Position numbers and translations under genes: made by a program. A DNA stretch of 64,000 nucleotides from the NCBI RefSeq assembly GCF_014192515.1, contig NZ_JACHYB010000002.1, positions 1,240,001-1,304,000 of the forward strand, given 5' to 3'. Source of the DNA: Microbacter margulisiae (lineage in GTDB: Bacteria; Bacteroidota; Bacteroidia; Bacteroidales; Paludibacteraceae). The notes below the pieces were generated by a model. The model was not told the origin of the DNA. It saw only the letters and a list, made by a program, of their open reading frames with translations, and did not search any database. Numbering within the stretch: the first letter of the stretch is position 1; each line of letters begins with the position of its first letter. Positions 16,455 through 25,173 of this stretch are shown here, piece after piece.

Positions 16455-16601
16455 GCAACATATAAATATAAAAGCCGGAGGCAAATTAAACAAGGATTGA
16501 AGGTTCTAACTTCCTTGATTTCAGATTATCAGATTTCTACTATACTCCCATCTACCACCTACTATCTACTGGATTGTTATCTTCTCTAACTTCCAGATTT
16601 T

Positions 16602-16627
16602 CATTGTCAACTGTCCATTGTCAATTG
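16602..16627 (-). repeat. 26-bp dispersed repeat, inverted copy
   Basis: This is the exact reverse complement of 20443-20468. The unit is built from TTGACAATGG repeats. A partial copy is seen near 2962. Confidence 0.8.
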
Positions 16628-16644
16628 AATCAGTCGTTTGATTC

Positions 16645-19098
16645 CTACCAATGCACCTGCATTTCGTTGTCATTGTCAGGGAAGGAGACGCTCAATACAT
16701 GCTTTGTGTCAAATGGCCCATAGTCGGCAAAAGCAAAATGACTTGTAAAGAAGCGTATCTCTTCCGGCGTGACTGTTTTTGCAGCGCCGTTGACCGTCAG
16801 ATGTTGTACCTCTTCCGGTGTGAAGCCATGCAGCACCAATGTGATGACATGAAACCTTGAGGTAAAACTCCCTTCCTTCTTGCCAAAGGTAAGCATTGCC
16901 TGTTGTGGGTCGTAGCTGATCAACCGTTTGTAATAATGTCCCGATTCATATTTGTACGTTGTCCCGTCATCCTCGTAATAACGGTATTGATTCGGTTGTT
17001 GTCCCTCATAGAGGTTGATAAACAGGGTATCGCCACTGTTGTCGGCTGTCGATTCTACCAGCTTCTGCATCGGAATGATGCTCCCTGCCTTCACGTACAA
17101 CGGCAAACGGTTCAGTTCCGAGTTTGCCACAATCACTTGCTTGCCGGCATAAGGTTTATCATTGAAAAGGTCATACCAGTTCCCTTCCGGCAGATAGACC
17201 CTGCAAAGGGATTCCGTCCCTTTTACGGGAGCCACCAGGATGGAAGGCCCGAAAAGATATTCCTGCTGGAATTCGGGATCATAAATGGTAGAATCGTTCG
17301 TATAGTTAATGGCCAGTGACCGGTTAAGCGGCATCCCGTCCTGTGACGATTCATAAAAGCCAGCATAAATATAAGGGAGCAACTGATAACGGAACCCGAT
17401 ATAACGGCGGGCAATATCTTCACATGTCTCCCCGAAATCCCAGGGTTCTTCCCGGTTGGAGTTGATCGTGGTATGAGCCCTGTACATCGGAAGGAAAGCC
17501 CCGATCTCCATCCAGCGGGTGTAGAGGCTCTGGGTAGGATTGCCGCTGAATCCGCCCACATCCATTCCTGCAAAAGTAACACCTGATAAACCCAGGCTGT
17601 TGATGAGGCGGACACCCAACAACATATGGTCTTCCTTGGCCTGGTTGTCTCCTGTCCAGATCGCTGTATAACGTTGTAATCCCGAATAACCTGAACGGCT
17701 CAGTACAAAGGGACGCTTGCCATCCATGTATTTCTTTGCTCCTTCATAGGTGCTTCGTGCCATCTGGAATCCATATACATTCTTTGCCTGCCGGTAAGTA
17801 GTGTGTAATCCATCCCAGTTCAGGTTAAGCAAGTCGGGCACTTCCTTTCCCCAGACCGCTATTTCGTTCATGTCGTTCCAGAATCCGGTTACTCCTTCGT
17901 CGGCATAGGTCTTCACCCATCTGCCCCACCATGCACGCGTCTTTGGCATGGTGAAATCAGGGAAGTTACACCATCCCGGCCATACCTGTCCTGCATAATT
18001 GGTTCCATCGGGGTATTTGATAAACAGGGACGAATCCACTCCCTGCTGGTAAACAGGATAGTTCTTGGCAATCTTGACCCCCGGATCGATGATCACGGCC
18101 AGATGCATCCCCATCTTCTGCAATTTTCCCGTCATGGCTTTCGGATCGGGGAAACGGTTCGGATCCCAGGTGAAAATCTTATAATGATCCATATAATTGA
18201 TGTCCAGATAGATCATGTCAATGGGGATATGCCGTTCCCTGAACTTGGCAGCCGTTGAGAGCAGGTCGGCTTCAGGGAAATAACACCAGCGGCATTGCTG
18301 GTACCCTAAGGACCAGATGGGAGGAATAGGAGTGCGTCCCGTAAGCCAGGTGTAGGAACCGATGATCCCTTTTACGGTAGAATGATAAATAAAATAGTAA
18401 TTCATCTCCCCGCAACTGGCCCTGAAGTAGTCAAAACGATTGCTACCGGCGCCAAAACTGAAGAGGCTGCGCGATGAGTTGTCCATAAAGATGCCATAGG
18501 CCAGGTGATCGTGCAATCCCATATAAAAAGGAATGGTGGAGTACATCCTGTCGCTGGCATCATCGTATTCGGGATTATCCGTGTTGTAATTCACGCAGGC
18601 TGTCCCTGCACGATCGAGGTTTCCTCCGTGTTCTCCCATCCCGATGAAACGTTCTCCCGGTTGCAGGGTCTTGTATGTGGTGACTTCTTCTCCGAGCCAT
18701 GAAGTGCCGAAAGCCGGATCATCGGCATTGATCACTTCTCCTGTTTTTGTCAGGAAGGTGAATCGTAGCGGATCTTTGGTAATACGCAATGTAACCGAGT
18801 CGGTTGAAATGGTGTAGAGCCCTTTGGCGTCTGTCACCTGAACGTGGCAGGCTTCGGGCTTCACTTCAACGGCATAACTGAAGTCCGGGGCAAAAGCCTG
18901 GTGTGCAACCCGGATACGGATGACACCCGGAGAATAAACTGTCACTTGTGCCCTGCCGTTTGTGGTCAGAAAGGTGTAGGTGGAATGCGATACTTCGATC
19001 TTTTTCACATTCCCCAGCGGACTGTTAGCCGGTACCTGCCCTTTCATATTCGGATACAGAATCCCTAACAAAATCCAAAGTAAATAGTAGCGTTTCAT
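16645..19098 (-). CDS. GH31 alpha-glucosidase/alpha-xylosidase, secreted
   Basis: Retaining alpha-glycosidase of 817 aa with an N-terminal signal peptide (MKRYYLLWILLGILYPNMKG). A GH31 N-terminal beta domain (about 30-230) is followed by the TIM barrel: SLGYQQCRWCYFPEADLL, IYLDINYMDHYKIFTWD, the nucleophile region GFWNDMNEIAVWG (Asp at about 408) and the acid/base region WTGDNQA (about 483). A C-terminal beta domain ends the protein. The SLGYQQCRW start of the barrel and the M-N-E after the nucleophile are typical of alpha-glucosidase-type members; substrate cannot be fixed from this. It is divergent from the heptose genes and far from the other glycosidase cluster. Periplasmic location is inferred. 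Confidence 0.93.
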   Translation of the reverse strand: MKRYYLLWILLGILYPNMKGQVPANSPLGNVKKIEVSHSTYTFLTTNGRAQVTVYSPGVIRIRVAHQAFAPDFSYAVEVKPEACHVQVTDAKGLYTISTDSVTLRITKDPLRFTFLTKTGEVINADDPAFGTSWLGEEVTTYKTLQPGERFIGMGEHGGNLDRAGTACVNYNTDNPEYDDASDRMYSTIPFYMGLHDHLAYGIFMDNSSRSLFSFGAGSNRFDYFRASCGEMNYYFIYHSTVKGIIGSYTWLTGRTPIPPIWSLGYQQCRWCYFPEADLLSTAAKFRERHIPIDMIYLDINYMDHYKIFTWDPNRFPDPKAMTGKLQKMGMHLAVIIDPGVKIAKNYPVYQQGVDSSLFIKYPDGTNYAGQVWPGWCNFPDFTMPKTRAWWGRWVKTYADEGVTGFWNDMNEIAVWGKEVPDLLNLNWDGLHTTYRQAKNVYGFQMARSTYEGAKKYMDGKRPFVLSRSGYSGLQRYTAIWTGDNQAKEDHMLLGVRLINSLGLSGVTFAGMDVGGFSGNPTQSLYTRWMEIGAFLPMYRAHTTINSNREEPWDFGETCEDIARRYIGFRYQLLPYIYAGFYESSQDGMPLNRSLAINYTNDSTIYDPEFQQEYLFGPSILVAPVKGTESLCRVYLPEGNWYDLFNDKPYAGKQVIVANSELNRLPLYVKAGSIIPMQKLVESTADNSGDTLFINLYEGQQPNQYRYYEDDGTTYKYESGHYYKRLISYDPQQAMLTFGKKEGSFTSRFHVITLVLHGFTPEEVQHLTVNGAAKTVTPEEIRFFTSHFAFADYGPFDTKHVLSVSFPDNDNEMQVHW

Positions 19099-19407
19099 AG
19101 GTAAAAATATTGAGTTGAAATTTGTGGATATTACAAACCGGTTGGTTCTATCTTAATCATTGCAATCCGCTATCTGAATTCATTCAGATGCGTTGTCAAA
19201 TGTACAACTTATCACCCAAAAACAACGGAATCGCTTTTGTGAAATAACGAAGCTCTGTTTGCAAACGTTTTCATGTGACAATTTGTTTATTTCTTCTCTC
19301 TCAATAGGTTTCTATAATCTTGATTTATCATCCGGTTATCCATAAAATTCCCGTGTGATTTCAAATTTTACGGGTATATTTGCACGAAAAATTAAACGTA
19401 ATACAAA
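19099..19407. promoter_or_regulatory. Divergent control region between GH31 and hddA
   Basis: TATATTTG (19375-19382) is a good -7 box for hddA, 26 nt before its ATG. GCAAACGTTTTC at 19261 resembles a LacI-type operator half site, which is suggestive only. No gene seen. Confidence 0.4.
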
Positions 19408-20430
19408 ATGTTACACCGTTCAAAAGCTCCCTTGCGACTAGGCCTGGCAGGCGGGGGAACAGATGTAAGTCCCTTTTCCGATTTATACGGAGGAACGATA
19501 CTCAACGCCACGATATCCTTGTATGCGCATGCCACAATCGAGCCCATACGTCAACCCAAGGTCATTTTGCAGGCATGGGACAGGAATGAACGGGTAGAGA
19601 TAGGGTTGGAAGAAGCGATAGAGATCGACGGATTGTTACCTTTACATAAGGGGATTTACAAGCGCATCCGGCAGGATTACCTGAAGACGCCGCACGGCTT
19701 TCGCCTGACCACCTTTGTGGATGCACCGGCAGGCTCAGGTCTCGGTACCTCTTCGACACTGGCCGTTGCCATCATCGGGGCATTTGTGGAATGGTTGAAA
19801 CTGCCGTTGGGAAGTTACGAAATAGCCCGTTACGCATACGAGATCGAACGCATTGACCTGGGGATGGCAGGAGGGAAACAAGACCAATACGCCGCTACCT
19901 TCGGAGGAGTTAACTACATGGAGTTCTTCGCCGATGACAAAGTCATCGTCAACCCCCTTCGGATTGGTCAGAAATACCTTCGTGAACTGGAACACAACCT
20001 GTTGCTTTACTATACGGACCAAAGCCGGGACTCATCCCAGATAATAAAAGAGCAACAGAAAAACGTACGTAACCAGAATGCCGCCTCCCTGGAAGCCATG
20101 CACCGGCTGAAACAACAAGCCACCGATATGAAGAATGCACTGCTAACGGGCAGGTTGCATGATATCGGCTATATCCTTGACGATGGTTACAGCCATAAAA
20201 GGGAGATGGCACAGGGCATCAGTACCCCGAAAATGGATACGATTTATGAAGAAGCAAAAAAAGCCGGGGCGCTGGGTGGCAAAATCTCGGGAGCGGGAGG
20301 CGGAGGCTTCATGATGTTTTATTGTCCAGACAATGTACAATATGCCGTGGCCAAAGCCCTCAGCCAGTTCGAAGGTCGCTTGTTCCTCTATTCGTTTGTG
20401 GAAGAAGGGTTGTACACATGGAGCATGTAA
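19408..20430 (+). CDS. hddA: D-glycero-alpha-D-manno-heptose 7-phosphate kinase (GHMP kinase)
   Basis: Phosphorylates heptose 7-phosphate at C1 on the way to GDP-D-glycero-D-manno-heptose. At 340 aa it starts KAPLRLGLAGGGTDVSPF, the family signature. It has the ATP-binding GHMP motif PAGSGLGTSSTLAVAI (about 109-124) and the C-terminal GALGGKISGAGGGGFMMFY (about 288-306). It heads hddA-gmhA-hddC. Heptose made by this alpha-GDP route goes into S-layer glycans, capsules or O-antigen rather than the LPS core. Confidence 0.95.
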   Translation: MLHRSKAPLRLGLAGGGTDVSPFSDLYGGTILNATISLYAHATIEPIRQPKVILQAWDRNERVEIGLEEAIEIDGLLPLHKGIYKRIRQDYLKTPHGFRLTTFVDAPAGSGLGTSSTLAVAIIGAFVEWLKLPLGSYEIARYAYEIERIDLGMAGGKQDQYAATFGGVNYMEFFADDKVIVNPLRIGQKYLRELEHNLLLYYTDQSRDSSQIIKEQQKNVRNQNAASLEAMHRLKQQATDMKNALLTGRLHDIGYILDDGYSHKREMAQGISTPKMDTIYEEAKKAGALGGKISGAGGGGFMMFYCPDNVQYAVAKALSQFEGRLFLYSFVEEGLYTWSM

Positions 20431-20442
20431 GGGAGACGCATT

Positions 20443-20468
20443 CAATTGACAATGGACAGTTGACAATG
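20443..20468 (+). repeat. 26-bp dispersed repeat, forward copy
   Basis: CAATTGACAATGGACAGTTG... lies between hddA and gmhA and equals the reverse complement of 16602-16627. It extends into TTGACAATGGATAATGAAAATC, forming an imperfect 14-bp tandem. Confidence 0.8.
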
Positions 20469-20559
20469 GATAATGAAAATCAGCATACAGCGGTCAATGG
20501 TTAAAGGTTAAAGAACATTAGACTTTCGACCTTTGGCCAATTACAATTATCCTCATATT

Positions 20560-21132
20560 ATGGAAAATAACCAGATACAAACCATCCTTCTTGCATCGGC
20601 AGAAGTAAAACAAACCATCGCCCGGGACCAGCAACAGGTTGAAACCATACGGAAAGCAGCCGAAACCATTGCCCACAGTTTCCGCAATGGAGGGCGCGTC
20701 TATTTCTGCGGGAACGGAGGCAGCGCAGCCGATGCGCAACATCTGGCGGCAGAGTTTTCGGGCAAGTTTTATAAAGACCGAGCCGTACTCCCCTCGGAAG
20801 CTTTACATACCAACAGTTCCTACCTGACGGCAGTAGGCAATGACTACGGGTACGAAGAAGTCTATGCCCGTCTGGCAAGCTCATTCTCGCCGCACGATGT
20901 CCTCGTTGGCCTCTCCACTTCGGGGAACTCCACAAATATCGTACGCGCTTTCGAAGTATGCCGGGCAAGAAAAGTTACCACCATAGGGATGACCGGCAAA
21001 GGAGGGGGCAAGATGCAATCATTGTCCGATATATGGATTGAAGTGCCGAGCAATGACACTCCCCGTATCCAGGAAGCCCATATCACGATAGGGCATATCA
21101 TTTGTCAACTGGTAGAAGAAATGCTGTTTTAA
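20560..21132 (+). CDS. gmhA: D-sedoheptulose 7-phosphate isomerase
   Basis: SIS-domain isomerase (190 aa from this start) that turns sedoheptulose 7-phosphate into heptose 7-phosphate, the first step of the pathway. It shows YFCGNGGSAADAQHLAAEFSG, the substrate loop VGLSTSGNSTNIVRA, and GGKMQSLSDIWIEVPS...PRIQEAHITIGHIICQLVEE, all characteristic. The frame is open back to 20533, but MENNQIQTILLAS matches the usual beginning. The stop is 2 nt before the hddC start, so translation is probably coupled. Confidence 0.95.
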   Translation: MENNQIQTILLASAEVKQTIARDQQQVETIRKAAETIAHSFRNGGRVYFCGNGGSAADAQHLAAEFSGKFYKDRAVLPSEALHTNSSYLTAVGNDYGYEEVYARLASSFSPHDVLVGLSTSGNSTNIVRAFEVCRARKVTTIGMTGKGGGKMQSLSDIWIEVPSNDTPRIQEAHITIGHIICQLVEEMLF

Positions 21133-21134
21133 CT

Positions 21135-21830
21135 ATGAGAGAATGCATCATCTTAGCCGGAGGATTTGGTACCCGCTTGCAAAGCGTGGTGAACGACCGC
21201 CCCAAATGCCTGGCTCCTGTCAATGGGCGTCCCTTTTTGGAATATCTGCTGGCCTATCTGGAACAAGAACACATACAACATGCCGTTCTCTCCCTGGGAT
21301 ACAAACACGAGAAGGTAGAAGAATGGTTGGCCAGCTATAACGGGGAACTGAAGATTACAACTGTAGTAGAACAAGAACCATTGGGAACCGGGGGAGGGAT
21401 AAGACTCGCATTGCAGGAGACTAGGGCAGATCAGGTGTATGTGGTCAACGGCGATACCCTGTTCCGGGTAGGGCTGGAACAGATGTTGCATCAACACAGG
21501 CAAGGAGACAATAAGGCAACATTAGCCTTGAAACCGATGCAGGATTTTGATCGATACGGGAGTGTCACCTTCGAGAAGGGACACATCACAGCCTTTCAGG
21601 AGAAGCGCTTTTGCCGTGAAGGATTGATCAATGGGGGAGTGTACCTGCTAGAGCGGGATATCCTGGCTGATTTTCCCAGGAAGTTCTCTTTTGAAAAGGA
21701 GTATCTGGAGGTTGAAGCTGCCCGGAATACGATAGGCGGATATGTGGAAGATGCCTATTTTATTGACATCGGTATCCCTGAAGACTATAAAAGAGCCCAG
21801 ATAGATTTCCGGGAACAATTCAGTTTGTAA
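21135..21830 (+). CDS. hddC: D-glycero-alpha-D-manno-heptose 1-phosphate guanylyltransferase
   Basis: Nucleotidyltransferase of 231 aa that makes GDP-heptose. The N-terminal LAGGFGTRL and RPKCLAPVNGRPFLEYLL are the classic NTP-binding and catalytic motifs. VVNGDTLF carries the metal-binding Asp. INGGVYLLE and EDAYFIDIGIPEDYKRAQ follow. The frame opens at 21102, but MRECIILAGG at 21135 is the correct start. The phosphatase step (gmhB) needed between hddA and hddC is not encoded in this window. Confidence 0.93.
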   Translation: MRECIILAGGFGTRLQSVVNDRPKCLAPVNGRPFLEYLLAYLEQEHIQHAVLSLGYKHEKVEEWLASYNGELKITTVVEQEPLGTGGGIRLALQETRADQVYVVNGDTLFRVGLEQMLHQHRQGDNKATLALKPMQDFDRYGSVTFEKGHITAFQEKRFCREGLINGGVYLLERDILADFPRKFSFEKEYLEVEAARNTIGGYVEDAYFIDIGIPEDYKRAQIDFREQFSL

Positions 21831-21847
21831 ACAACTCCTATATCATA

Positions 21848-21886
21848 AAAAAGCCGCCCGCAGTTTCTGATAAGATCTGCGGGCGG
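21848..21886 (-). terminator. Terminator between hddC and the flavoprotein gene
   Basis: A 10-bp GC-rich stem (CCGCCCGCAG at 21854-21863 with CTGCGGGCGG at 21877-21886). On the minus strand it is followed by a T-run, so it mainly serves the flavoprotein transcript. hddC could share the hairpin. Confidence 0.85.
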
Positions 21887-21917
21887 TACATTATTATAAT
21901 AAGGTAGTCTTGAAATG

Positions 21918-23273
21918 TCAACTGTTGCGCATCTTTCCGGCTATAATTTCTGCAGCCTTCATCAATGGATAGGCAGCCGGAGAAGCCGTCAGGCAAGGAT
22001 GAGTTCCGATTTGTGAAGTCAGCAATGAATTGACGGTCATTTTATTTTCAACAATCAACCCAATGACATTGGTCAGCTCACCTGCACTGAGTCCTCCAAT
22101 GACTTCTCCACCGATAATCACTCCGGACTGAGCAGCCGAGATCAACTTGACCGTCTGTTTGTGAGTGTCAGGTAAATTACCCGGGTGACGGTCGATACCT
22201 TCAAACAATCCTGTAAGTGTTTCGATGCCTTCTTCACGGGCGCGGGCTTCTGTTACCCCGGCAGTTCCAAACCCGGTCTCTCCGATAGCGGTTGAGTAGA
22301 TGGCTATGGTTCCGCTAAATGTTTTAACCACATGGAGATTAAATAAATTCATTCCTGCAATGCGGGCTTCAGCACATGCAGTTGAGGCTAACATGGTAGA
22401 GACACGTTTCCGGGTGATAAAATCACGTTTCTGTGCACAGTCGCCGATCGCAAATACATCCGGTTCGTGTGTACGCATATATTCGTCAACAGCAATGAAA
22501 TTATCTTCATCGATAAATATCCCTGATTTTTTAGCGAGCTCCGTGTTCGGACGATAACCCATGGAGAGGATTACAGCATCGGCTGCAATAGTTTCCCCGT
22601 TTTCCAGTTTCACTCCTTCGACATGATCATCCCCTAGAACTTCAAGAATGCCATTTCCTGCAATAACATTCACGCCTCTTGCTGTCAGCAATGACTGAAT
22701 CTTGTCTGAAAGCTCCACGTCAAATGCCATTCCTAAAATATGAGGCAATTTTTCCACCAATGTTACTTCCTTCCCGCGCTTACTCAGCTCGTCCGAGAAT
22801 TCAACTCCGATGAAACCCGCACCAATCACAACGATTTTATTACATTGCTGGATTTTTTGCAACATCTCATCCAAATAGACTTTGTCTTTGGGAATAACAA
22901 ACACATTTTGCTTGTCGCCCCCCTTCAACCAACGGGGCATTACCGGCATTGAGCCTGTAGCCACAACCAGCTTGACATATTGAATTGTTTCTCCATCAGC
23001 TAATGTTGCGACTTTGTTTTTTATGTCAATATTCGTTACTTCACCTACAATTGATTCAACTCCGCTTTTTGCAAGCGTAGGATCAACCGGCATAATATTT
23101 TGTTCGCTTTTGTCCAGTGTCCCAAAAATGTATGGAATACCACAGGGAACCATCACATCTTTTTGCTTCTTGACCAAAGTAAATTTTTTTTCCGGCCAGC
23201 TGAATTTTCCGGTTACAGCAGCAACCATCCCTGCTGCACTTCCACCAATGATCAAAACATCTGTCTGTTTCAT
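21918..23273 (-). CDS. FAD/NAD(P)-dependent oxidoreductase, CoA-disulfide reductase-like
   Basis: Class-I pyridine-nucleotide-disulfide oxidoreductase family, 451 aa from the chosen start. FAD-binding DVLIIGGSAAGMVAA opens the protein. The single active-site Cys typical of CoA-disulfide reductases/NADH oxidases is in MVPCGIPYIFG. A second Rossmann motif (VVIGAGFIGVEFSDEL) binds NAD(P)H, and DVFAIGDCAQ closes the FAD site. The C-terminal dimerisation domain is complete. The frame opens 27 codons earlier (23354), but MKQTDVLIIGG at 23273 is the family start. The gene is monocistronic, divergent from the porin-PII-Amt genes. Likely role is thiol redox or oxygen detoxification in a mostly anaerobic cell. 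Confidence 0.88.
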   Translation of the reverse strand: MKQTDVLIIGGSAAGMVAAVTGKFSWPEKKFTLVKKQKDVMVPCGIPYIFGTLDKSEQNIMPVDPTLAKSGVESIVGEVTNIDIKNKVATLADGETIQYVKLVVATGSMPVMPRWLKGGDKQNVFVIPKDKVYLDEMLQKIQQCNKIVVIGAGFIGVEFSDELSKRGKEVTLVEKLPHILGMAFDVELSDKIQSLLTARGVNVIAGNGILEVLGDDHVEGVKLENGETIAADAVILSMGYRPNTELAKKSGIFIDEDNFIAVDEYMRTHEPDVFAIGDCAQKRDFITRKRVSTMLASTACAEARIAGMNLFNLHVVKTFSGTIAIYSTAIGETGFGTAGVTEARAREEGIETLTGLFEGIDRHPGNLPDTHKQTVKLISAAQSGVIIGGEVIGGLSAGELTNVIGLIVENKMTVNSLLTSQIGTHPCLTASPAAYPLMKAAEIIAGKMRNS

Positions 23274-23580
23274 TTTTGTTGAGTTTAAATTATTTATAAG
23301 TGCGCCATTGTTCTGTAACGTATCCGTTTTTGTCAGCATTCCTCTTGTCTTCAAAAAATGATTGATTGTTGGAAATGAGACATTTGTTGTCCTTTGTTTT
23401 ATGAATCAAAGATACGGTTTTTCTTTGATTATATCCTGTGTCATAGTCCTTTTTTAAGATATCTGCATTGAAGGGGGATGTTATTGGAGAAATTCAGGGA
23501 TGAATATGGAATAAATTTTACAATGTTGCCAGTGTAAAAGAGAAAGATTTGTGTTGATGTTCTGGAGATGTCAAAATAGG

Positions 23581-23597
23581 GGGTATTATTTGAAAAA
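23581..23597 (+). promoter_or_regulatory. GGGTATT motif, site 1 (putative nitrogen operator)
   Basis: GGGTATTATTTGAAAAA. It aligns with sites at 23633, 23686 and 37482. Confidence 0.45.
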
Positions 23598-23632
23598 CGA
23601 TGATATTTTATCATTATGGCATTAAAAAAAGG

Positions 23633-23649
23633 GGGTATTGATTCAAAAT
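23633..23649 (+). promoter_or_regulatory. GGGTATT motif, site 2
   Basis: GGGTATTGATTCAAAAT, the same pattern as site 1. Confidence 0.45.
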
Positions 23650-23685
23650 GATGCATTATTTTCATTTTTAACATCAAAAATAATG

Positions 23686-23700
23686 GGGTATTCAAAAATA
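23686..23700 (+). promoter_or_regulatory. GGGTATT motif, site 3 (next to the -7 box)
   Basis: GGGTATTCAAAAATA, a shortened version ending 5 nt before a TATTTTTG box (23706-23713). Confidence 0.4.
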
Positions 23701-23966
23701 ATACATATTTTTGTCGCGTCATCCAATTGAAAACAATAGAGGGGAGAAAAAGAATAGTTATTTCGTAAAGTTTAGAATCAATTTCAGGTAAAAAAAGATA
23801 AGGTTGTAGTATATGAAAGGCAAAAAAGAATTTGTGTAGTTTATTTCCCCTGACAACAAATGTAGTTTTAACAAAAGAGATCATTTTTGCCCGTTTCCGG
23901 AGACGATGTGAAAATGATTGAGTGAGAAAAAGGGATTTTAGGTGTTTAATTAAAAAAGCAAAGAAG

Positions 23967-24692
23967 ATGAAAACAAAGAATGTAGTTTTGGCCACCATTT
24001 TTGGAGGCATGTTGTTTGTTTTGCCGGCTTCGACAGTACAAGCGCAAACAACTAAAGGCGGTAGTTTTTCAGTAGGGGCGGATGTCGTCAGTTCATATGT
24101 ATGGCGAGGCGTCCCGCAGGAAGGAAGCAAAGGCGGTTCACCCAATATCCAGCCTTCCGTTACTTATACAAACGGGATATTCTCAATTGGAGCATGGGGC
24201 TCGACCGCTTTCTCAGGACAAGTGAAAGAAGTAGATCTTTCCGCCACGTTGGCTATGTCGAAAGATTTTTCTTTCACGGTAACAGATTACAATTGGAATA
24301 ACAACCGCAACTATTTTAATTATCAATCACATGGAACAGATCATATTTACGAAGCTACGCTGTCTTATGCAGGAGTTGAATCATTCCCGTTGAGCATTTC
24401 GGCCAATACCATGTTCTTTGGTGATGATAAAAATGTAAATGGGAAAAATGCCTATTCTTCATATGTAGAATTGGACTATCCGGTTACTTCTATGGTAAAA
24501 GCCTTTATGGGAGCTTCTTTGGTAAGCAGCCCGATGGTATATGGCAATACAAATTTTGCTGTTATTAATCTTGGATTGCGGGTTACAAAGATGGTAAAGA
24601 TCACCGATTCATTTTCAATGCCTGTTTATGGAATTATCGGATGTAATCCACAGATGGGGAAAGCATTCTTCGTAGCCGGATTTACCATTTGA
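23967..24692 (+). CDS. Outer-membrane porin-like beta-barrel protein (TorF-like)
   Basis: A 241-aa protein with a clean signal peptide (MKTKNVVLATIFGGMLFVLPASTVQAQ). The mature part starts GGSFSVGADVVSSYVWRGV, the pattern of TorF-type putative porins. It continues in alternating beta-strands and ends in an aromatic/hydrophobic strand (AFFVAGFTI) as barrel proteins do. The frame opens at 23922 but the signal peptide fixes the ATG at 23967. It lies 91 nt upstream of PII and AmtB in the same direction, so a role in bringing ammonium or another small nitrogen compound across the outer membrane is a reasonable inference. Confidence 0.78.
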   Translation: MKTKNVVLATIFGGMLFVLPASTVQAQTTKGGSFSVGADVVSSYVWRGVPQEGSKGGSPNIQPSVTYTNGIFSIGAWGSTAFSGQVKEVDLSATLAMSKDFSFTVTDYNWNNNRNYFNYQSHGTDHIYEATLSYAGVESFPLSISANTMFFGDDKNVNGKNAYSSYVELDYPVTSMVKAFMGASLVSSPMVYGNTNFAVINLGLRVTKMVKITDSFSMPVYGIIGCNPQMGKAFFVAGFTI

Positions 24693-24783
24693 TAAGAGCA
24701 TAAGAGGCACTCATTTTGTCTCAGCCATTTGATCAATAAAAAAACAGAGCAATAGTTTTATTCCATTACTAAATAAACTACTT

Positions 24784-25140
24784 ATGAAAAAAATTGAAGC
24801 AATCATTCGCACCTCCAAATTTGGAGAAGTAAAGGAAGCTTTACGCGAAGCAGGTATTGATTTCTTCTCATACTGGGATGTAACCGGCGTTGGGAATGAA
24901 ATAACAAAAGGAGAATATTCATATCGTGGGACGGTTTATGACACAAGTTTTATTCCCAGGCAGCTACTTACCATTGTTGTACGTGATATCAATTTACAGA
25001 AAACAATCGACGCTATTCTCAAGTCAGCACAGACAGGAGTAATCGGCGACGGGAAGATCTTCGTATCGGAAGTAATTGAATCATACCGCATCAGAAACGC
25101 TGAAAAAGGAGATACTTCTCTATACAACAAGGGTGAGTAA
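24784..25140 (+). CDS. glnK: PII nitrogen-signalling protein (with AmtB 1)
   Basis: Trimeric PII regulator of 118 aa. It opens MKKIEAIIRTSKFGEVKEAL. The T-loop region contains YRGTVYDTSFIPRQ, with a Tyr near the canonical uridylylation position. The B-loop is TGVIGDGKIFVSEV. It binds ATP/ADP and 2-oxoglutarate and is expected to block the AmtB channel when nitrogen is plentiful. It lies 33 nt before the amtB gene. A paralogue at 37794 sits before a second amtB; the two differ clearly in the T-loop. Confidence 0.95.
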   Translation: MKKIEAIIRTSKFGEVKEALREAGIDFFSYWDVTGVGNEITKGEYSYRGTVYDTSFIPRQLLTIVVRDINLQKTIDAILKSAQTGVIGDGKIFVSEVIESYRIRNAEKGDTSLYNKGE

Positions 25141-25173
25141 TCATATAACATATAAACATAGGAGTTTACGAAT

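Larger units (their letters stand above)
16274..16644. other. Intergenic with dispersed repeats
   Basis: No gene. It holds a CGAATCCTTTAACGTGGAG stretch near 16312 that resembles 15068-15088, a GGGGACAACACTTGA stretch near 16387 shared with 47137, the second 33-bp dyad (16422-16454), and the CATTGTCAACTGTCCATTGTCAATTG repeat (16602-16627). Confidence 0.6.
23274..23966. other. Divergent control region with three GGGTATT motifs
   Basis: No gene; a 234-codon minus ORF (23441-24145) overlaps the signal peptide of the real plus-strand gene and has no family features. It contains three copies of a GGGTATT..TT.AAAA motif and a -7-like box (TATTTTTG, 23706-23713). This leaves a long leader of about 250 nt before the porin-like gene. 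Confidence 0.55.

Noticed and set aside
23441..24145. Minus-strand ORF of 234 codons
   Set aside because: It overlaps the signal peptide and start of the plus-strand porin-like gene and the GGGTATT control region. Low-complexity, no family features.
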